From Conexibacter sp. (GTDB taxonomy: Bacteria; Actinomycetota; Thermoleophilia; Solirubrobacterales; Solirubrobacteraceae), in the NCBI GenBank assembly GCA_025964055.1, contig JAOPZP010000213.1:1-17371 (forward strand): a DNA stretch of 17,371 bases, given 5' to 3'. A model generated the notes under the pieces. It was not told the origin of the DNA, ran no database searches, and was given only the letters and a program-made list of their open reading frames with translations. Positions 6,703 to 14,373 of this stretch are shown here, one piece after another. A program made the translations under genes and the position numbers. Within the stretch, counting starts at the first letter, position 1. Each line of letters begins with the position of its first letter.

Positions 6703-8192
6703 CACGCCCACCGCACGTGCGCGGAGCGCGACTTGGTGTAGAACTCATGCGCGCCGCCCATCTCCGGCGGACCGATGGAGGAGGCCTTGGCGCCGCCGAA
6801 CGGGATGTGCGGTTCGGCGCCGACGGTCGGTCGGTTGACGTGGACCATCCCCGTATCGGACTCGTGGACGAACCGCATCGCATGCGCGAGGTCGCGCGTG
6901 AAGATCGAGGATGCGAGCCCGTACTCGACGGAGTTGTTCATGGCCAATGCGTCCTCGAAGTCGTCGGCCTCGAAGATGCTGATGACGGGGCCGAACGGCT
7001 CGTGGCCGGCGAACCAGTTGTCGACACGATCCCGGGTGAGCGTCGGCTCCATGAAGTGCCCGTGGGCCAAGCGGCCTTCGGAGAGCCGGCTCCCGCCCCA
7101 GACGATCTCGGTTCCCGCGCTGGTCGCCCGATCGAGCGCGTCCAGGACGTCGTCGAGCTGCTTGGCGCTCGCCAGCGGGCCGATGTCGTTGGCGGGATCG
7201 AGCCCGGGGCCGACCGACAGCGCCGATGCCGCCTGGACGAGACGCTCGGTCACCTCGTCGGCGATCGACCGCTCGACGATCACCCGGCTCGAGGACGTGC
7301 AGCGCTGGCCCGTCGTGCCGAAGCCGGCGTTCACGATGGCTGAGATCGCCGCGTCGAGGTCGGCGTCCGCCATGACGACGATGGCGTTGCGTCCGCCCAT
7401 CTCGCATTGCATGCGCGTTCCCGCATGGGCGCCACGGCGGACGATCTCGCGCCCGACCGGGGTCGAGCCCGTGAAGCTGATGCCGGCGGTCACCGGGGAG
7501 TCGACCAGCGCAGGCCCGATCTCGGAGCCCGAGCCCGGAAGCATGCTGAGCACCTCGGGAGGGAGCCCGGCCTCGAGCAGGCACTCCACCATCAGCGCCG
7601 CGCTCCAGGGCGAGAGCTCGGCGGGCTTGAGCACGACGGCGTTGCCGAACGCCAGCGCGGCAGCGGTCTTCCAGACGGGGATCGACAACGGGAAGTTCCA
7701 TGGCGTGATGAGCCCCACCACGCCCAGCGGCGCACGCAGCGTGAACGCCTGCTCGTCGGGTGCGCCGAGCGGGAACGTGGCGCCGGCCTGCAGCTTCGGC
7801 GCCTGCGCGAAGAACCGCAGGAACTCGGCGCTGCGCTGGGCCTCGACGCGCGACTCGGCGATGATCTTGCCCATCTCGCGCGTCATGGCGATCGCGACCT
7901 CCTCGGCCCGCGACGCCATGATCTCCGCGGCACGCGCCAGGATGGCGCCGCGCTGGAGCGCCGACGTGCGCCCCCAGCTCGGCGCGGCGTCCCTGGCCAC
8001 CTCGAGCGCTTGGTCGACGACCTCCGGCCCCGAGCGCGTCACCACCGCGACCCGCTCACGGGTGTCGGCCGGGTTCAGGACGTCCCGGGCGGCTGCGTCG
8101 TCGACGACCTGCCAACCCCCGACGTGCGCCCCGATCCTCCTCGGCGTGGCGGGTGCGCCGGCTGCCTCGATCGTCTGGTCCTGCGTGGTCAT
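6702..8192 (-). CDS. NAD(P)-dependent aldehyde dehydrogenase (semialdehyde dehydrogenase type)
   Basis: A complete 496-residue aldehyde dehydrogenase. The catalytic set is present: Asn166 in TPWNFP, Lys189 in VLKPAE, general base Glu264 in CEMGG and nucleophile Cys298 in TGQRCTSSSR. The GQRCT-SSR surroundings resemble alpha-ketoglutaric-semialdehyde and related semialdehyde dehydrogenases more than the PuuC-like enzyme at 15660. These cytosolic enzymes oxidise an aldehyde to the acid with NAD(P). The start at 8192 has AGGAG seven bases before it; an in-frame upstream extension to 8306 overlaps the CoA-transferase gene and is Pro/Arg-rich, so I reject it. In the operon it comes right after the CoA-transferase. 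The likely job is oxidising the omega-semialdehyde made by the aminotransferase, giving the acid for CoA activation. The exact substrate is an inference. Confidence 0.93.
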   Translation of the reverse strand: MTTQDQTIEAAGAPATPRRIGAHVGGWQVVDDAAARDVLNPADTRERVAVVTRSGPEVVDQALEVARDAAPSWGRTSALQRGAILARAAEIMASRAEEVAIAMTREMGKIIAESRVEAQRSAEFLRFFAQAPKLQAGATFPLGAPDEQAFTLRAPLGVVGLITPWNFPLSIPVWKTAAALAFGNAVVLKPAELSPWSAALMVECLLEAGLPPEVLSMLPGSGSEIGPALVDSPVTAGISFTGSTPVGREIVRRGAHAGTRMQCEMGGRNAIVVMADADLDAAISAIVNAGFGTTGQRCTSSSRVIVERSIADEVTERLVQAASALSVGPGLDPANDIGPLASAKQLDDVLDALDRATSAGTEIVWGGSRLSEGRLAHGHFMEPTLTRDRVDNWFAGHEPFGPVISIFEADDFEDALAMNNSVEYGLASSIFTRDLAHAMRFVHESDTGMVHVNRPTVGAEPHIPFGGAKASSIGPPEMGGAHEFYTKSRSAHVRWA

Positions 8193-8223
8193 GTCAGCTC
8201 CTGATTGATGCGGTGCGTGGTGG

Positions 8224-9498
8224 TCAGGTGTTTGCGTGGGCGGCGCGGTCGAGCGGGTTCGCCGGCCGGTCCTCGGCCAGCGGACCCGCCTGCTGCACCA
8301 CGCCATCGGCCAGGAGCTCGTTCATGCGCTCCGTCGCGATCCCGGACGCCGTGAGGATCTCGCTCGAGTGCTCGCCGAGCGCGGGGGCCCGCGACAGCCG
8401 CGCGTCGTTGAACTGCGCCAGCGGCGTGCGTGCGAACTTGACGCCGTCCTCCTGGTCGATGAGCCCGAGAGCGGCGACCTGCGGATCCTCGATGGCCTCG
8501 CTCGCGGTCTTGACGGGAGCCACCAGGACTCCCCGCTCGCCGAGTCGCCGCGTGATCTCGCTGACGTCCAAGGCAGCGACGGCGTCGGCCACGGCCTGCT
8601 CCACGAACGCCCGGTTGCCGACCCTCGCCTCGTTGGTCGCGCACCGCTCGTCGTCGGCCAGCGGCTCCAGGTCGAGGCCTGCGCAGAGGCGACCCCACAT
8701 GCCCTCGTTCACGGCACCCAGCACCACCCAGCCGTCGCGGGCCTCGAAGGCGGAGTAGGGCACGATCGACGGGTGGCCACTGCCGAAACGCGCCTGCGTC
8801 ATCTCCGGCGCCACGCTCGCGGAGGCGATGACGGTCGCCAGGACGCTGATCGCCGTGGAGTACAGGGGGAACTCGATCGCGCGACCGCGCCCGGTGCGTA
8901 CGCGCTGCAGCATGGCCGCGAGCACGCCGTTGACGAGCGACATCCCGGTGGCGATGTCCACCATCGCCACGCCGAAGCGCACGGGCGGCCCGTCCGGCAC
9001 GCCCATCATCGCCATGAGGCCGGATTCGGCCTCGATGATCACTTCGGTGCCCGCCTCCTGGGCCCGCGGTCCGAACGAGCCGAACCCGTTGATGGAGGCA
9101 TAGATCAGACCGGGGTTGGACTCGGCGACGTCGTCGTAGGAGATGCCGAGCCGCCCGGTGACGCCAGGCCGGAAGTTCTCGACGACGATGTCGGCGCCGG
9201 CGATCACCTCGCGCACCACCCGCTGACCGGCGTCTGAGCTGAGATCGACCGCAATGCTCCGCTTGCCCCGGTTCACCGCTGCGAAATACGAGCTCGTCCC
9301 CCGCCAGAACGGCGGGCCCCAACCACGCGTGTCGTCGCCCTCACCCGGACGCTCGACCTTGATCACGTCGGCGCCGAGATCGGCCAGCAGCATCGTGGCG
9401 TACGGACCAGAGAGGATGCGGGTGAAGTCCACCACCGTGCACCCCGACAAGGGCAGGGACTCGGACGCGAGGTCTTCTTCAGCGTTCTGCAGGGTCAT
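8224..9498 (-). CDS. CaiB/BaiF family (family III) CoA-transferase
   Basis: A 424-residue family III CoA-transferase. The N-terminal Rossmann-like domain starts with VVDFTRILSGPYATMLLADLGADV (split across residues 22-45), which is diagnostic, followed by VERPGEGDDTR and VENFRPGV (residues 106-113). The catalytic aspartate that forms the glutamyl/aspartyl-CoA thioester chain is Asp181 in VDIATGM. These enzymes move CoA between acids such as formate/oxalate, carnitine or succinate/glutarate without ATP. ATG at 9498 with AAAAGGA upstream gives the standard N-terminus; a longer in-frame start at 9573 reaches into the preceding gap and is unlikely. It lies between the beta-oxidation enzymes and an aldehyde dehydrogenase, so it probably activates the carboxylic acid product of amine breakdown. 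Glutarate is one possibility, since a succinyl-CoA:glutarate transferase belongs to this family. Confidence 0.93.
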   Translation of the reverse strand: MTLQNAEEDLASESLPLSGCTVVDFTRILSGPYATMLLADLGADVIKVERPGEGDDTRGWGPPFWRGTSSYFAAVNRGKRSIAVDLSSDAGQRVVREVIAGADIVVENFRPGVTGRLGISYDDVAESNPGLIYASINGFGSFGPRAQEAGTEVIIEAESGLMAMMGVPDGPPVRFGVAMVDIATGMSLVNGVLAAMLQRVRTGRGRAIEFPLYSTAISVLATVIASASVAPEMTQARFGSGHPSIVPYSAFEARDGWVVLGAVNEGMWGRLCAGLDLEPLADDERCATNEARVGNRAFVEQAVADAVAALDVSEITRRLGERGVLVAPVKTASEAIEDPQVAALGLIDQEDGVKFARTPLAQFNDARLSRAPALGEHSSEILTASGIATERMNELLADGVVQQAGPLAEDRPANPLDRAAHANT

Positions 9499-9569
9499 CG
9501 CAGCGCGTCCTTTTCGCCGTGCGGAGGTGGCGGAAGTTGATGTTGTCGGTGGGACGTCGCCCTCACGGT

Positions 9570-10334
9570 TCAACGGCCCCGCCAGACCGGGTCGCGGTTG
9601 CCGGTGAAGGCGGCGAGACCTTCCCGCGCATCGCTCGAGGCGAGCGCGACCTGGTACGACGCGCGCTCGAACGCGATGCCGCCGCTGAGCGGCAGCTCGA
9701 GCGCAGCCGAGAGCACCTGCTTGGCCAGCAGCTGCCCAACGCGCGGTCGCGACGCGATCTCGGCCGCCACGGCGCGGGCCTGGTCGAGCCAGTCGCCTTC
9801 GTCGGACAGGCGCGCCACGACTCCTCGTTCGTGCGCCTCCTCGGCAGACAGCCGCCGGCCGGTGAGCACCATGTCAGCCGCGACCGCCCTTCCGACGAGC
9901 CGCACGAGCAACGGCGATCCGCCGCCGCCCGGGATCAATCCGAGCCCGGTCTCGGGCTGACCGAATCGGGCCGTCCGCGATGCGACGATCAGGTCGCACG
10001 ACAGCGCCAGCTCGCAGCCCCCGCCGAGGCAATGCCCGGAGACGGCGGCGACCAGCGGCACCCGAACCTCGCGGACCGCGCGCCACAGCTCAGCGCGGCG
10101 ACCGAGGAAGATCTCGATCGGCTCGCGCGCAGACAGCTCGCCCAGATCGGCGCCCGCTGAGAAGAAGCGCTGCTGCCCGGCGATGACGATGCAGCCGACC
10201 TCACGGCTTCGGTCGAGGGCCTGCAGCTGATCGACGAGCTCCTCCAGGAAGCCGTCGGAGAGCGCGTTCCGTGTCTCCGGACGGTTCAGCGTCAGGGTCG
10301 CGACGCCCTCGTCCAGCTCGACGTCGACGCTCAT
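9570..10334 (-). CDS. enoyl-CoA hydratase (crotonase family, complete active site)
   Basis: A 254-residue crotonase with both hydratase glutamates in place: Glu108 in GGGCELALSCD and Glu128 in FGQPETGLGLIPGGGG. The oxyanion hole is formed by the segment ending FSAGADL (58-64) and by Gly104-Gly106. It should add water to a trans-2-enoyl-CoA, giving the 3-hydroxyacyl-CoA that the dehydrogenase at 11635-12516 can oxidise. Start and stop overlap the aminotransferase as ATGA, so translation is coupled. The contrast with the second crotonase at 5968-6702, which lacks both glutamates, suggests that the two do different reactions. A 71-base gap separates it from the CoA-transferase; I see no strong promoter there. 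Confidence 0.92.
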   Translation of the reverse strand: MSVDVELDEGVATLTLNRPETRNALSDGFLEELVDQLQALDRSREVGCIVIAGQQRFFSAGADLGELSAREPIEIFLGRRAELWRAVREVRVPLVAAVSGHCLGGGCELALSCDLIVASRTARFGQPETGLGLIPGGGGSPLLVRLVGRAVAADMVLTGRRLSAEEAHERGVVARLSDEGDWLDQARAVAAEIASRPRVGQLLAKQVLSAALELPLSGGIAFERASYQVALASSDAREGLAAFTGNRDPVWRGR

Positions 10335-11638
10335 CGTGAGGCTGCGTTCCGGGCCACGAGCGGTTCGAGCCGTGCGAATCCCTCGGCGATCAGGGCTCCG
10401 AGCTCGACGATCTCGTCCGGCGTGATGGTCAACGGCGGCGACACCGCGATGCCCCGGATCAGCGGACGCACGAGGATGCCGGCCTCGCGACAACGGCGCT
10501 GGAGGATCGCGACGGCGCCGGGCGTCGACTCGACCACGTGGGAGGCCAGGTCGACCCCTGCCATCAGTCCGAGACCCGCACGGACCTCGCCGACCATCGG
10601 GTTCTCGGCCAGCGGCCGAAGGGCGTTGGCGAGCGCCTGCTCGAGGCCCTCGCCGCGGCCGATCAGCTCCTCGCGCTCGAGGATGTCCATCGTGGCCATC
10701 GCCGCCGCGCAGCACGCAGGGTGACCAGCGTAGGTCTGACCGTGACGCAGCACCGGGGCGCCGGGCTCCCCGGTGAAGAACGGCGCGGCGACGTGGCCGC
10801 TGACGAGCAGCGCGCCGAGCGGCATCGTGCCGCCCGTGATGCCCTTGGCCACCGCGATCATGTCCGGCTCGACCGGCCACCGATCGATGCCGAACCACGT
10901 GCCGAGCCGGCCGAATCCGCAGATGACGCAGTCGGCGACGAAGAGCACGCCGTAGCGCTGGCAGACGTCGGCCACCGCCTCGATGTAGCCGTCGACCGGA
11001 TGGTGAACGCCGCCGGCGCCGATGACGGGCTCGCAGAAGAAGGCGGCAACGCGGTCGGGGCCCACGCGCAGGATCTCGTCCTCGAGCGCCCGCGCGTCAT
11101 CCCGTGCGACCACCGAGACGTCCGGGACGAGCCTCCCCCATCCCGCGCCGTTGGCCTCGATCCCGGCGAGGCTGGTCCCCAAGCCGTGGGTGCCGTGATA
11201 GCCGAGGCTGCGGGAGATCAGGTGCGTCCGCTGCGGCTGGCCCCGCTGCGCGAAGTGGGCGCGGGCGATCTTGGCCGCGGTGTCCAACATGTCACCGCCT
11301 CCCGAGCCCAGGAAGACCTTCGTGTCGTCCATCGGGCTCAGGGCGGCCAGCCGCGCGGCCACGTCGAGCGCGGGCTGGTTGGCGTAGTCGCCGAAGATGT
11401 TGAAGGTGTCGAGCTGATCGAGCTGGGCCGCCACCGCCTGCGAGATCTCGCGCCGCCCGTGTCCGACGTTCGCGCACCAGAGGCTCGCCGTCGCGTCCAT
11501 GTACCGCCGGTCCTGGGTGTCGTAGACCCAGATCCCTTCCCCGCGATCGAGCACTAGCTTCTCGGTGCCCACCGTGCCCATGTCGCTGAACGGATGCCAC
11601 AAGGGATGGTCACGGACGATGGTCGTGGCGTCGGTCAT
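10331..11638 (-). CDS. class III (omega) aminotransferase, PLP-dependent
   Basis: A 435-residue fold-type I aminotransferase of class III, the group that handles omega-amino acids, diamines and beta-amino acids. The PLP lysine is Lys265 in IAVAKGITGG. Asp236, which binds the pyridine nitrogen, is in FVADCVICGFGR; most relatives have Glu where Cys237 is. The phosphate-binding turn is GSGGGDMLDTAAK (111-123) rather than the common SGSEAN type. GYHGTHGLGTSL (146-157) is the usual middle motif. The reaction would move the amino group of an omega-amino acid or amine to pyruvate or 2-oxoglutarate, giving a semialdehyde for the nearby dehydrogenases. The ATG at 11638 overlaps the upstream hydroxyacyl-CoA dehydrogenase stop as ATGA. 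A longer in-frame extension lies inside that gene and is a shadow. Confidence 0.92.
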   Translation of the reverse strand: MTDATTIVRDHPLWHPFSDMGTVGTEKLVLDRGEGIWVYDTQDRRYMDATASLWCANVGHGRREISQAVAAQLDQLDTFNIFGDYANQPALDVAARLAALSPMDDTKVFLGSGGGDMLDTAAKIARAHFAQRGQPQRTHLISRSLGYHGTHGLGTSLAGIEANGAGWGRLVPDVSVVARDDARALEDEILRVGPDRVAAFFCEPVIGAGGVHHPVDGYIEAVADVCQRYGVLFVADCVICGFGRLGTWFGIDRWPVEPDMIAVAKGITGGTMPLGALLVSGHVAAPFFTGEPGAPVLRHGQTYAGHPACCAAAMATMDILEREELIGRGEGLEQALANALRPLAENPMVGEVRAGLGLMAGVDLASHVVESTPGAVAILQRRCREAGILVRPLIRGIAVSPPLTITPDEIVELGALIAEGFARLEPLVARNAASR

Positions 11639-12516
11639 GCTGCCTCCTCGTAGTCGTAGAACCCGCGTCCGGACTTGCGGCCGAGCATGCCCGAGGCCAC
11701 CATCCGCTTCAGCAGCGGCGGCGGCGCGTACTCGGCCCGGTTGAACTCGTCGTGCAGCGATCTGCAGATCGCGTACATCACGTCGAGCCCGATGAAGTCG
11801 CACAGCTGCAGGGGACCCATCGGATGGGCACACCCGAGGTGCATGCCGGCGTCGATGTCCTCGGCCGAGGCGAAGCCCTCCTCGAACATCCGGACCGCCG
11901 CCGTCAGGTACGGGATGAGCAGCATGTTGACGATGAAGCCGGCTCGGTCCTTGGTGCGGATCGGGCGCTTGCCGAGCCGCTCGACGAACGCGTGCGCGGC
12001 CTCCATCGTCGAAGCGCTCGTCCTGAGTGCCTCGACCACCTCCACCAAGCGCATGACCGGGACCGGCGAGAAGAAGTGGATGCCGAGGACGGACTCCGGG
12101 CGCGTCGTCGCCGATGCAAGCTCGGCAATGGGGATCGAGGACGTATTGGACGCGAGGAGCGCGTCGGCGCGGACGACACCATCGAGGCGCCTGAAGACGT
12201 CCATCTTGACGTCCTGGTCCTCGACGACGGCCTCGATGACGAGCGGTGCGTCGGCGAGCCCGTCCAGATCGGAGGTCCACCGGACGCGTTCGAGCAGCGC
12301 CTCGCGGTCGGCCACCGACGACTTGCCGCGGTCCACCGCCGTCTGCGTGCTCGCCGAGAGCTGCGCCCGCGAGCGATCGAGCGGAGCCTGCTCGGGCTCG
12401 TAGACGGTGACCTCGACGCCCGCACGGGCGGCCGTCTCGGCGATGCCGGTGCCCATGAACCCGGCTCCGACCACGCCGAGCATGCCAATCGGGTCGTTCT
12501 CGTCTCGCAAAGTCAC
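11635..12516 (-). CDS. 3-hydroxyacyl-CoA dehydrogenase (3-hydroxybutyryl-CoA dehydrogenase type)
   Basis: A 293-residue single-function dehydrogenase of the PaaH/Hbd type. The NAD loop is GAGFMGTG (residues 17-24). The catalytic region shows SNTSS (123-127) and His147 in GIHFFSPVPVM, with Glu159 in RLVEVV. The C-terminal helical domain contains KDRAGFIVNM and CAHPMGPLQLCDFIGLD, and the protein ends with SGRGFYDYE, all typical of the family. It oxidises an (S)-3-hydroxyacyl-CoA to the 3-oxoacyl-CoA. I favour the GTG at 12516, which has GGAAG upstream; an ATG at 12483 is the alternative and gives a shorter N-terminus. It is the first gene of the eight-gene leftward operon and faces the rightward GS-like gene across 227 bases of control sequence. 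Confidence 0.92.
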   Translation of the reverse strand: MTLRDENDPIGMLGVVGAGFMGTGIAETAARAGVEVTVYEPEQAPLDRSRAQLSASTQTAVDRGKSSVADREALLERVRWTSDLDGLADAPLVIEAVVEDQDVKMDVFRRLDGVVRADALLASNTSSIPIAELASATTRPESVLGIHFFSPVPVMRLVEVVEALRTSASTMEAAHAFVERLGKRPIRTKDRAGFIVNMLLIPYLTAAVRMFEEGFASAEDIDAGMHLGCAHPMGPLQLCDFIGLDVMYAICRSLHDEFNRAEYAPPPLLKRMVASGMLGRKSGRGFYDYEEAA

Positions 12517-12584
12517 TCCGGGCTTCCGCGGTGTTCGATCTCCGTGGCGGGCGCCTGCGCACCGGCCACGTCGCCTGCCCGCGC

Positions 12585-12614
12585 TTGACAGGCCGACGAC
12601 GCGCAACCTAGCAT
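12585..12614 (+). promoter_or_regulatory. predicted sigma70-type promoter of the GS-ferredoxin-reductase-ALDH operon
   Basis: TTGACA (12585-12590) is a perfect -35. It is separated by 18 bases from TAGCAT (12609-12614), which matches the -10 consensus at four positions. It lies in the divergent gap, about 120 bases before the GS-like start, leaving a leader with a hairpin. On the other strand TATGCT (12615-12610) could serve as a -10 for the leftward operon, so the two promoters may share bases, but its -35 is weak. Confidence 0.5.
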
Positions 12615-12618
12615 AATT

Positions 12619-12631
12619 GGAACTGTGTTCC
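12619..12631. promoter_or_regulatory. candidate IclR operator in the divergent promoter region
   Basis: GGAAC-TGT-GTTCC is a perfect inverted repeat with 5-bp arms and a 3-base centre, flanked by AT-rich sequence. It starts four bases after the predicted -10 box of the rightward promoter, so it covers the transcription start, as at the permease promoter. For a leftward promoter using TATGCT at 12615-12610 it would fall in the -35/-10 spacer, so one bound repressor could shut both arms. IclR-family operators are often short GGAA/TTCC-type palindromes. The match is the best of three in the window. Confidence 0.55.
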
Positions 12632-12692
12632 GCAATAGACGGTGCCGGTTTGGACGCAACGCATAAACCATGTAATCTGAGGTTATATCGTT

Positions 12693-12711
12693 GTGGCCGG
12701 GACCCGGCCAC
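12693..12711 (+). other. GC-rich hairpin in the 5' leader of the GS-like gene
   Basis: GTGGCCGG and CCGGCCAC form an 8-bp perfect stem around a GAC loop, 32 bases before the start codon. As DNA it is a 9-bp inverted repeat with one central base. No T-run follows, so it is not a classical terminator. It could slow translation initiation, protect the transcript or be a DNA-binding site. No known riboswitch class is recognisable around it. Confidence 0.4.
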
Positions 12712-12743
12712 CGGCTCGTCGCCGGCGCTGAAAGAGGAGAACG

Positions 12744-14126
12744 ATGTCTGCCAACACGCTCGAGGAGACGCTCAACGCGTCCGCCCGCAACGCGCTCCTG
12801 CGCGAGGTCATCGCTCGCATCCGGGAGCACGACGTCAAGCACATCTACTTGCAGTACGTCTCCATCCAGGGCCGCGTGATGGGGAAGGTCATCCCGGCTC
12901 GCCACCTCGAGCGGATCGCCGAGCGGGGGCTGGCGTGGACATACCTCTCCGCGGGGGGATTCGCCGAGAGCCGCCACGGCGGCCCCATCGGCCCCAGCGC
13001 CGAGGATGTCGCCGAGGGCGTGATGATCCCCGACCTGTCGACGTTCCAGATCCTCCCCTGGGACACCGACATGGCGCGGGTCTTCTGCGATCACTTCCAC
13101 CGGCTCGACGACGACGAGCGCCCCGGCGCCGTTGCGCTGAGCGACAGCCGACAGAACCTCAAGCGGGTCCTTGCCGAGTTCGAGGCCGCGCTGGGCTACG
13201 AGGTCCGCACGGGGTGCGAGCCGGAGATGAGCTGGTTCCCCGACGGCGTCGTCGCTGCTCCCGCCATGAACCTCCCGGGAAACGTCGGCCCCTCGTACCA
13301 CATCGGCGAGCTCGAGCGGATGCGGCCGGTCATCAAGCAGGTCACCCGCTACGGACAGGCGATGGGCCTGGACATGATCCAGGCCGACTACGAGGATCCC
13401 GGCCAGATCGAGATCAACTTCGGGTTCGGGCCGGCCCTCGCCACGGCAGATCGCCTCGTGACCTACCGGCAGATCTGCATGCAGGTCGCGCATGAGTTCG
13501 GGATGTTGGCCACCTTCATGCCCAAGCCCGTCGCCGGCATCATGGCCAACGGCTGCCATCACCACATCAGCCTGTGGCGCGGCGAGGACCCCGCCTTCGA
13601 AGGGCCCGACGGCAAGCTCAACGAGCTCGGCCGGCACGCCATCGGCGGTCTCCTCACGCACGCGCGCGGCATGTCGGCGATCGTCGCCCCGACGGTCAAC
13701 TCGTATGCGCGCTTCTGGGAGGTCGGGATGTTCGCTCCGTCGACCCCGACGTGGGGCCCCGAGAACCGTCAGTGCCTCGTCCGGGTTCTCGGCGACCGCA
13801 TGGAGTACCGGGCACCCGACGCGAGCTGCAACCCGTACCTCAGCCACGCGGTGCTCGTCACCGCCGTGCGCGCCGGCATCGAGCAGCGGCTCTCCCCCGG
13901 GCCCGTCACGGAGGCCGGCGGCGGTCCGGTCGACGGTGCCTTCGGCGAGATCCCGAGGACGCTCGGCGAGGCGCTCGACGCGGTTCAGGCCGACCCGGTC
14001 GTGGCCGCCTCGATGTCGGCGGAGCTGCTCCAGACCTTCGTCGAGCTCAAGACCGACGAGTGGCACCGCGCCTGCGGCGCGGTGACGGACTGGGATCGCG
14101 AGATGTACCTGCGCTACCTGCCGTAG
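12744..14126 (+). CDS. glutamine synthetase family protein, probable gamma-glutamyl-amine ligase (PuuA/IpuC-like)
   Basis: A 460-residue GS-fold protein. Likely metal and substrate residues are visible: Glu159 and Glu161 in GCEPEMSWF, the QADYEDPGQIEINF segment (213-226), a His-rich ANGCHHHISLW loop (268-278) in place of the usual GS NGSGMH-type loop, and the ATP/phosphate region GPENRQCLVRV (338-348), followed by EYRAPDASCNPYL (354-366). Adenylylation-type regulation is not evident near the C-terminus. PuuA, IpuC and the aniline gamma-glutamylamide synthetases share this architecture and couple ATP hydrolysis to joining glutamate to an amine other than ammonia. I favour that role over ammonia assimilation because the gene is clustered with PuuD-type hydrolases, aldehyde dehydrogenases, an aminotransferase and a permease. 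AGAGGAGA precedes the ATG. The amine acceptor is unknown. Confidence 0.88.
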   Translation: MSANTLEETLNASARNALLREVIARIREHDVKHIYLQYVSIQGRVMGKVIPARHLERIAERGLAWTYLSAGGFAESRHGGPIGPSAEDVAEGVMIPDLSTFQILPWDTDMARVFCDHFHRLDDDERPGAVALSDSRQNLKRVLAEFEAALGYEVRTGCEPEMSWFPDGVVAAPAMNLPGNVGPSYHIGELERMRPVIKQVTRYGQAMGLDMIQADYEDPGQIEINFGFGPALATADRLVTYRQICMQVAHEFGMLATFMPKPVAGIMANGCHHHISLWRGEDPAFEGPDGKLNELGRHAIGGLLTHARGMSAIVAPTVNSYARFWEVGMFAPSTPTWGPENRQCLVRVLGDRMEYRAPDASCNPYLSHAVLVTAVRAGIEQRLSPGPVTEAGGGPVDGAFGEIPRTLGEALDAVQADPVVAASMSAELLQTFVELKTDEWHRACGAVTDWDREMYLRYLP

Positions 14127-14183
14127 CTGAGCTGGACGCAAAACCTGGATGTCATTGTTCGAGATGAGGGAGGCAGGCAACTG

Positions 14184-14372
14184 ATGAAGGTCACCATCGA
14201 TCTGAGCCGATGCGAGTTCCATGGCCAGTGCGTCATCGCCGCTCCGGACGTGTTCGACCTCGTGGACGAGACCACGATCGTCTGGGAGCGCGAGCCGGAC
14301 GAGTCGCTGCGTGCTGACGTCGAGGCGGCCGCGGACGTCTGCCCCACCCAGGCGATCTTCCTCGAGGGCTGA
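14184..14372 (+). CDS. ferredoxin, [3Fe-4S] type with C-x2-H-x2-C motif
   Basis: A 62-residue, acidic, small electron carrier. The cluster ligands are Cys10 and Cys16 in C-E-F-H-G-Q-C, and Cys53 in VCPTQAI. Where four-iron ferredoxins have the second cysteine there is His13, the pattern seen in actinobacterial ferredoxins that serve cytochrome P450s and usually hold a three-iron cluster. AGGGAGG lies ten bases before the ATG. It is followed after one base by a matching FAD reductase, so the two form an electron chain from NAD(P)H. No P450, Rieske oxygenase or other acceptor is in the window. In mycobacterial mor/pip clusters, as I recall them, such a ferredoxin sits with a P450 that opens cyclic secondary amines, and a GS-like gene is nearby. 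That makes a monooxygenase beyond the window the likely partner. Confidence 0.93.
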   Translation: MKVTIDLSRCEFHGQCVIAAPDVFDLVDETTIVWEREPDESLRADVEAAADVCPTQAIFLEG

Positions 14373-14373
14373 C

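Noticed and set aside
8193..8306. Upstream extension of the first aldehyde dehydrogenase
   Set aside because: It overlaps the CoA-transferase 3' end and is Pro/Arg-rich. The ATG at 8192 has a good ribosome-binding site and gives normal family length.
11639..12562. In-frame N-terminal extension of the aminotransferase
   Set aside because: It lies entirely within the hydroxyacyl-CoA dehydrogenase gene. The translation is low-complexity, and the ATGA overlap at 11635-11638 gives a natural start.
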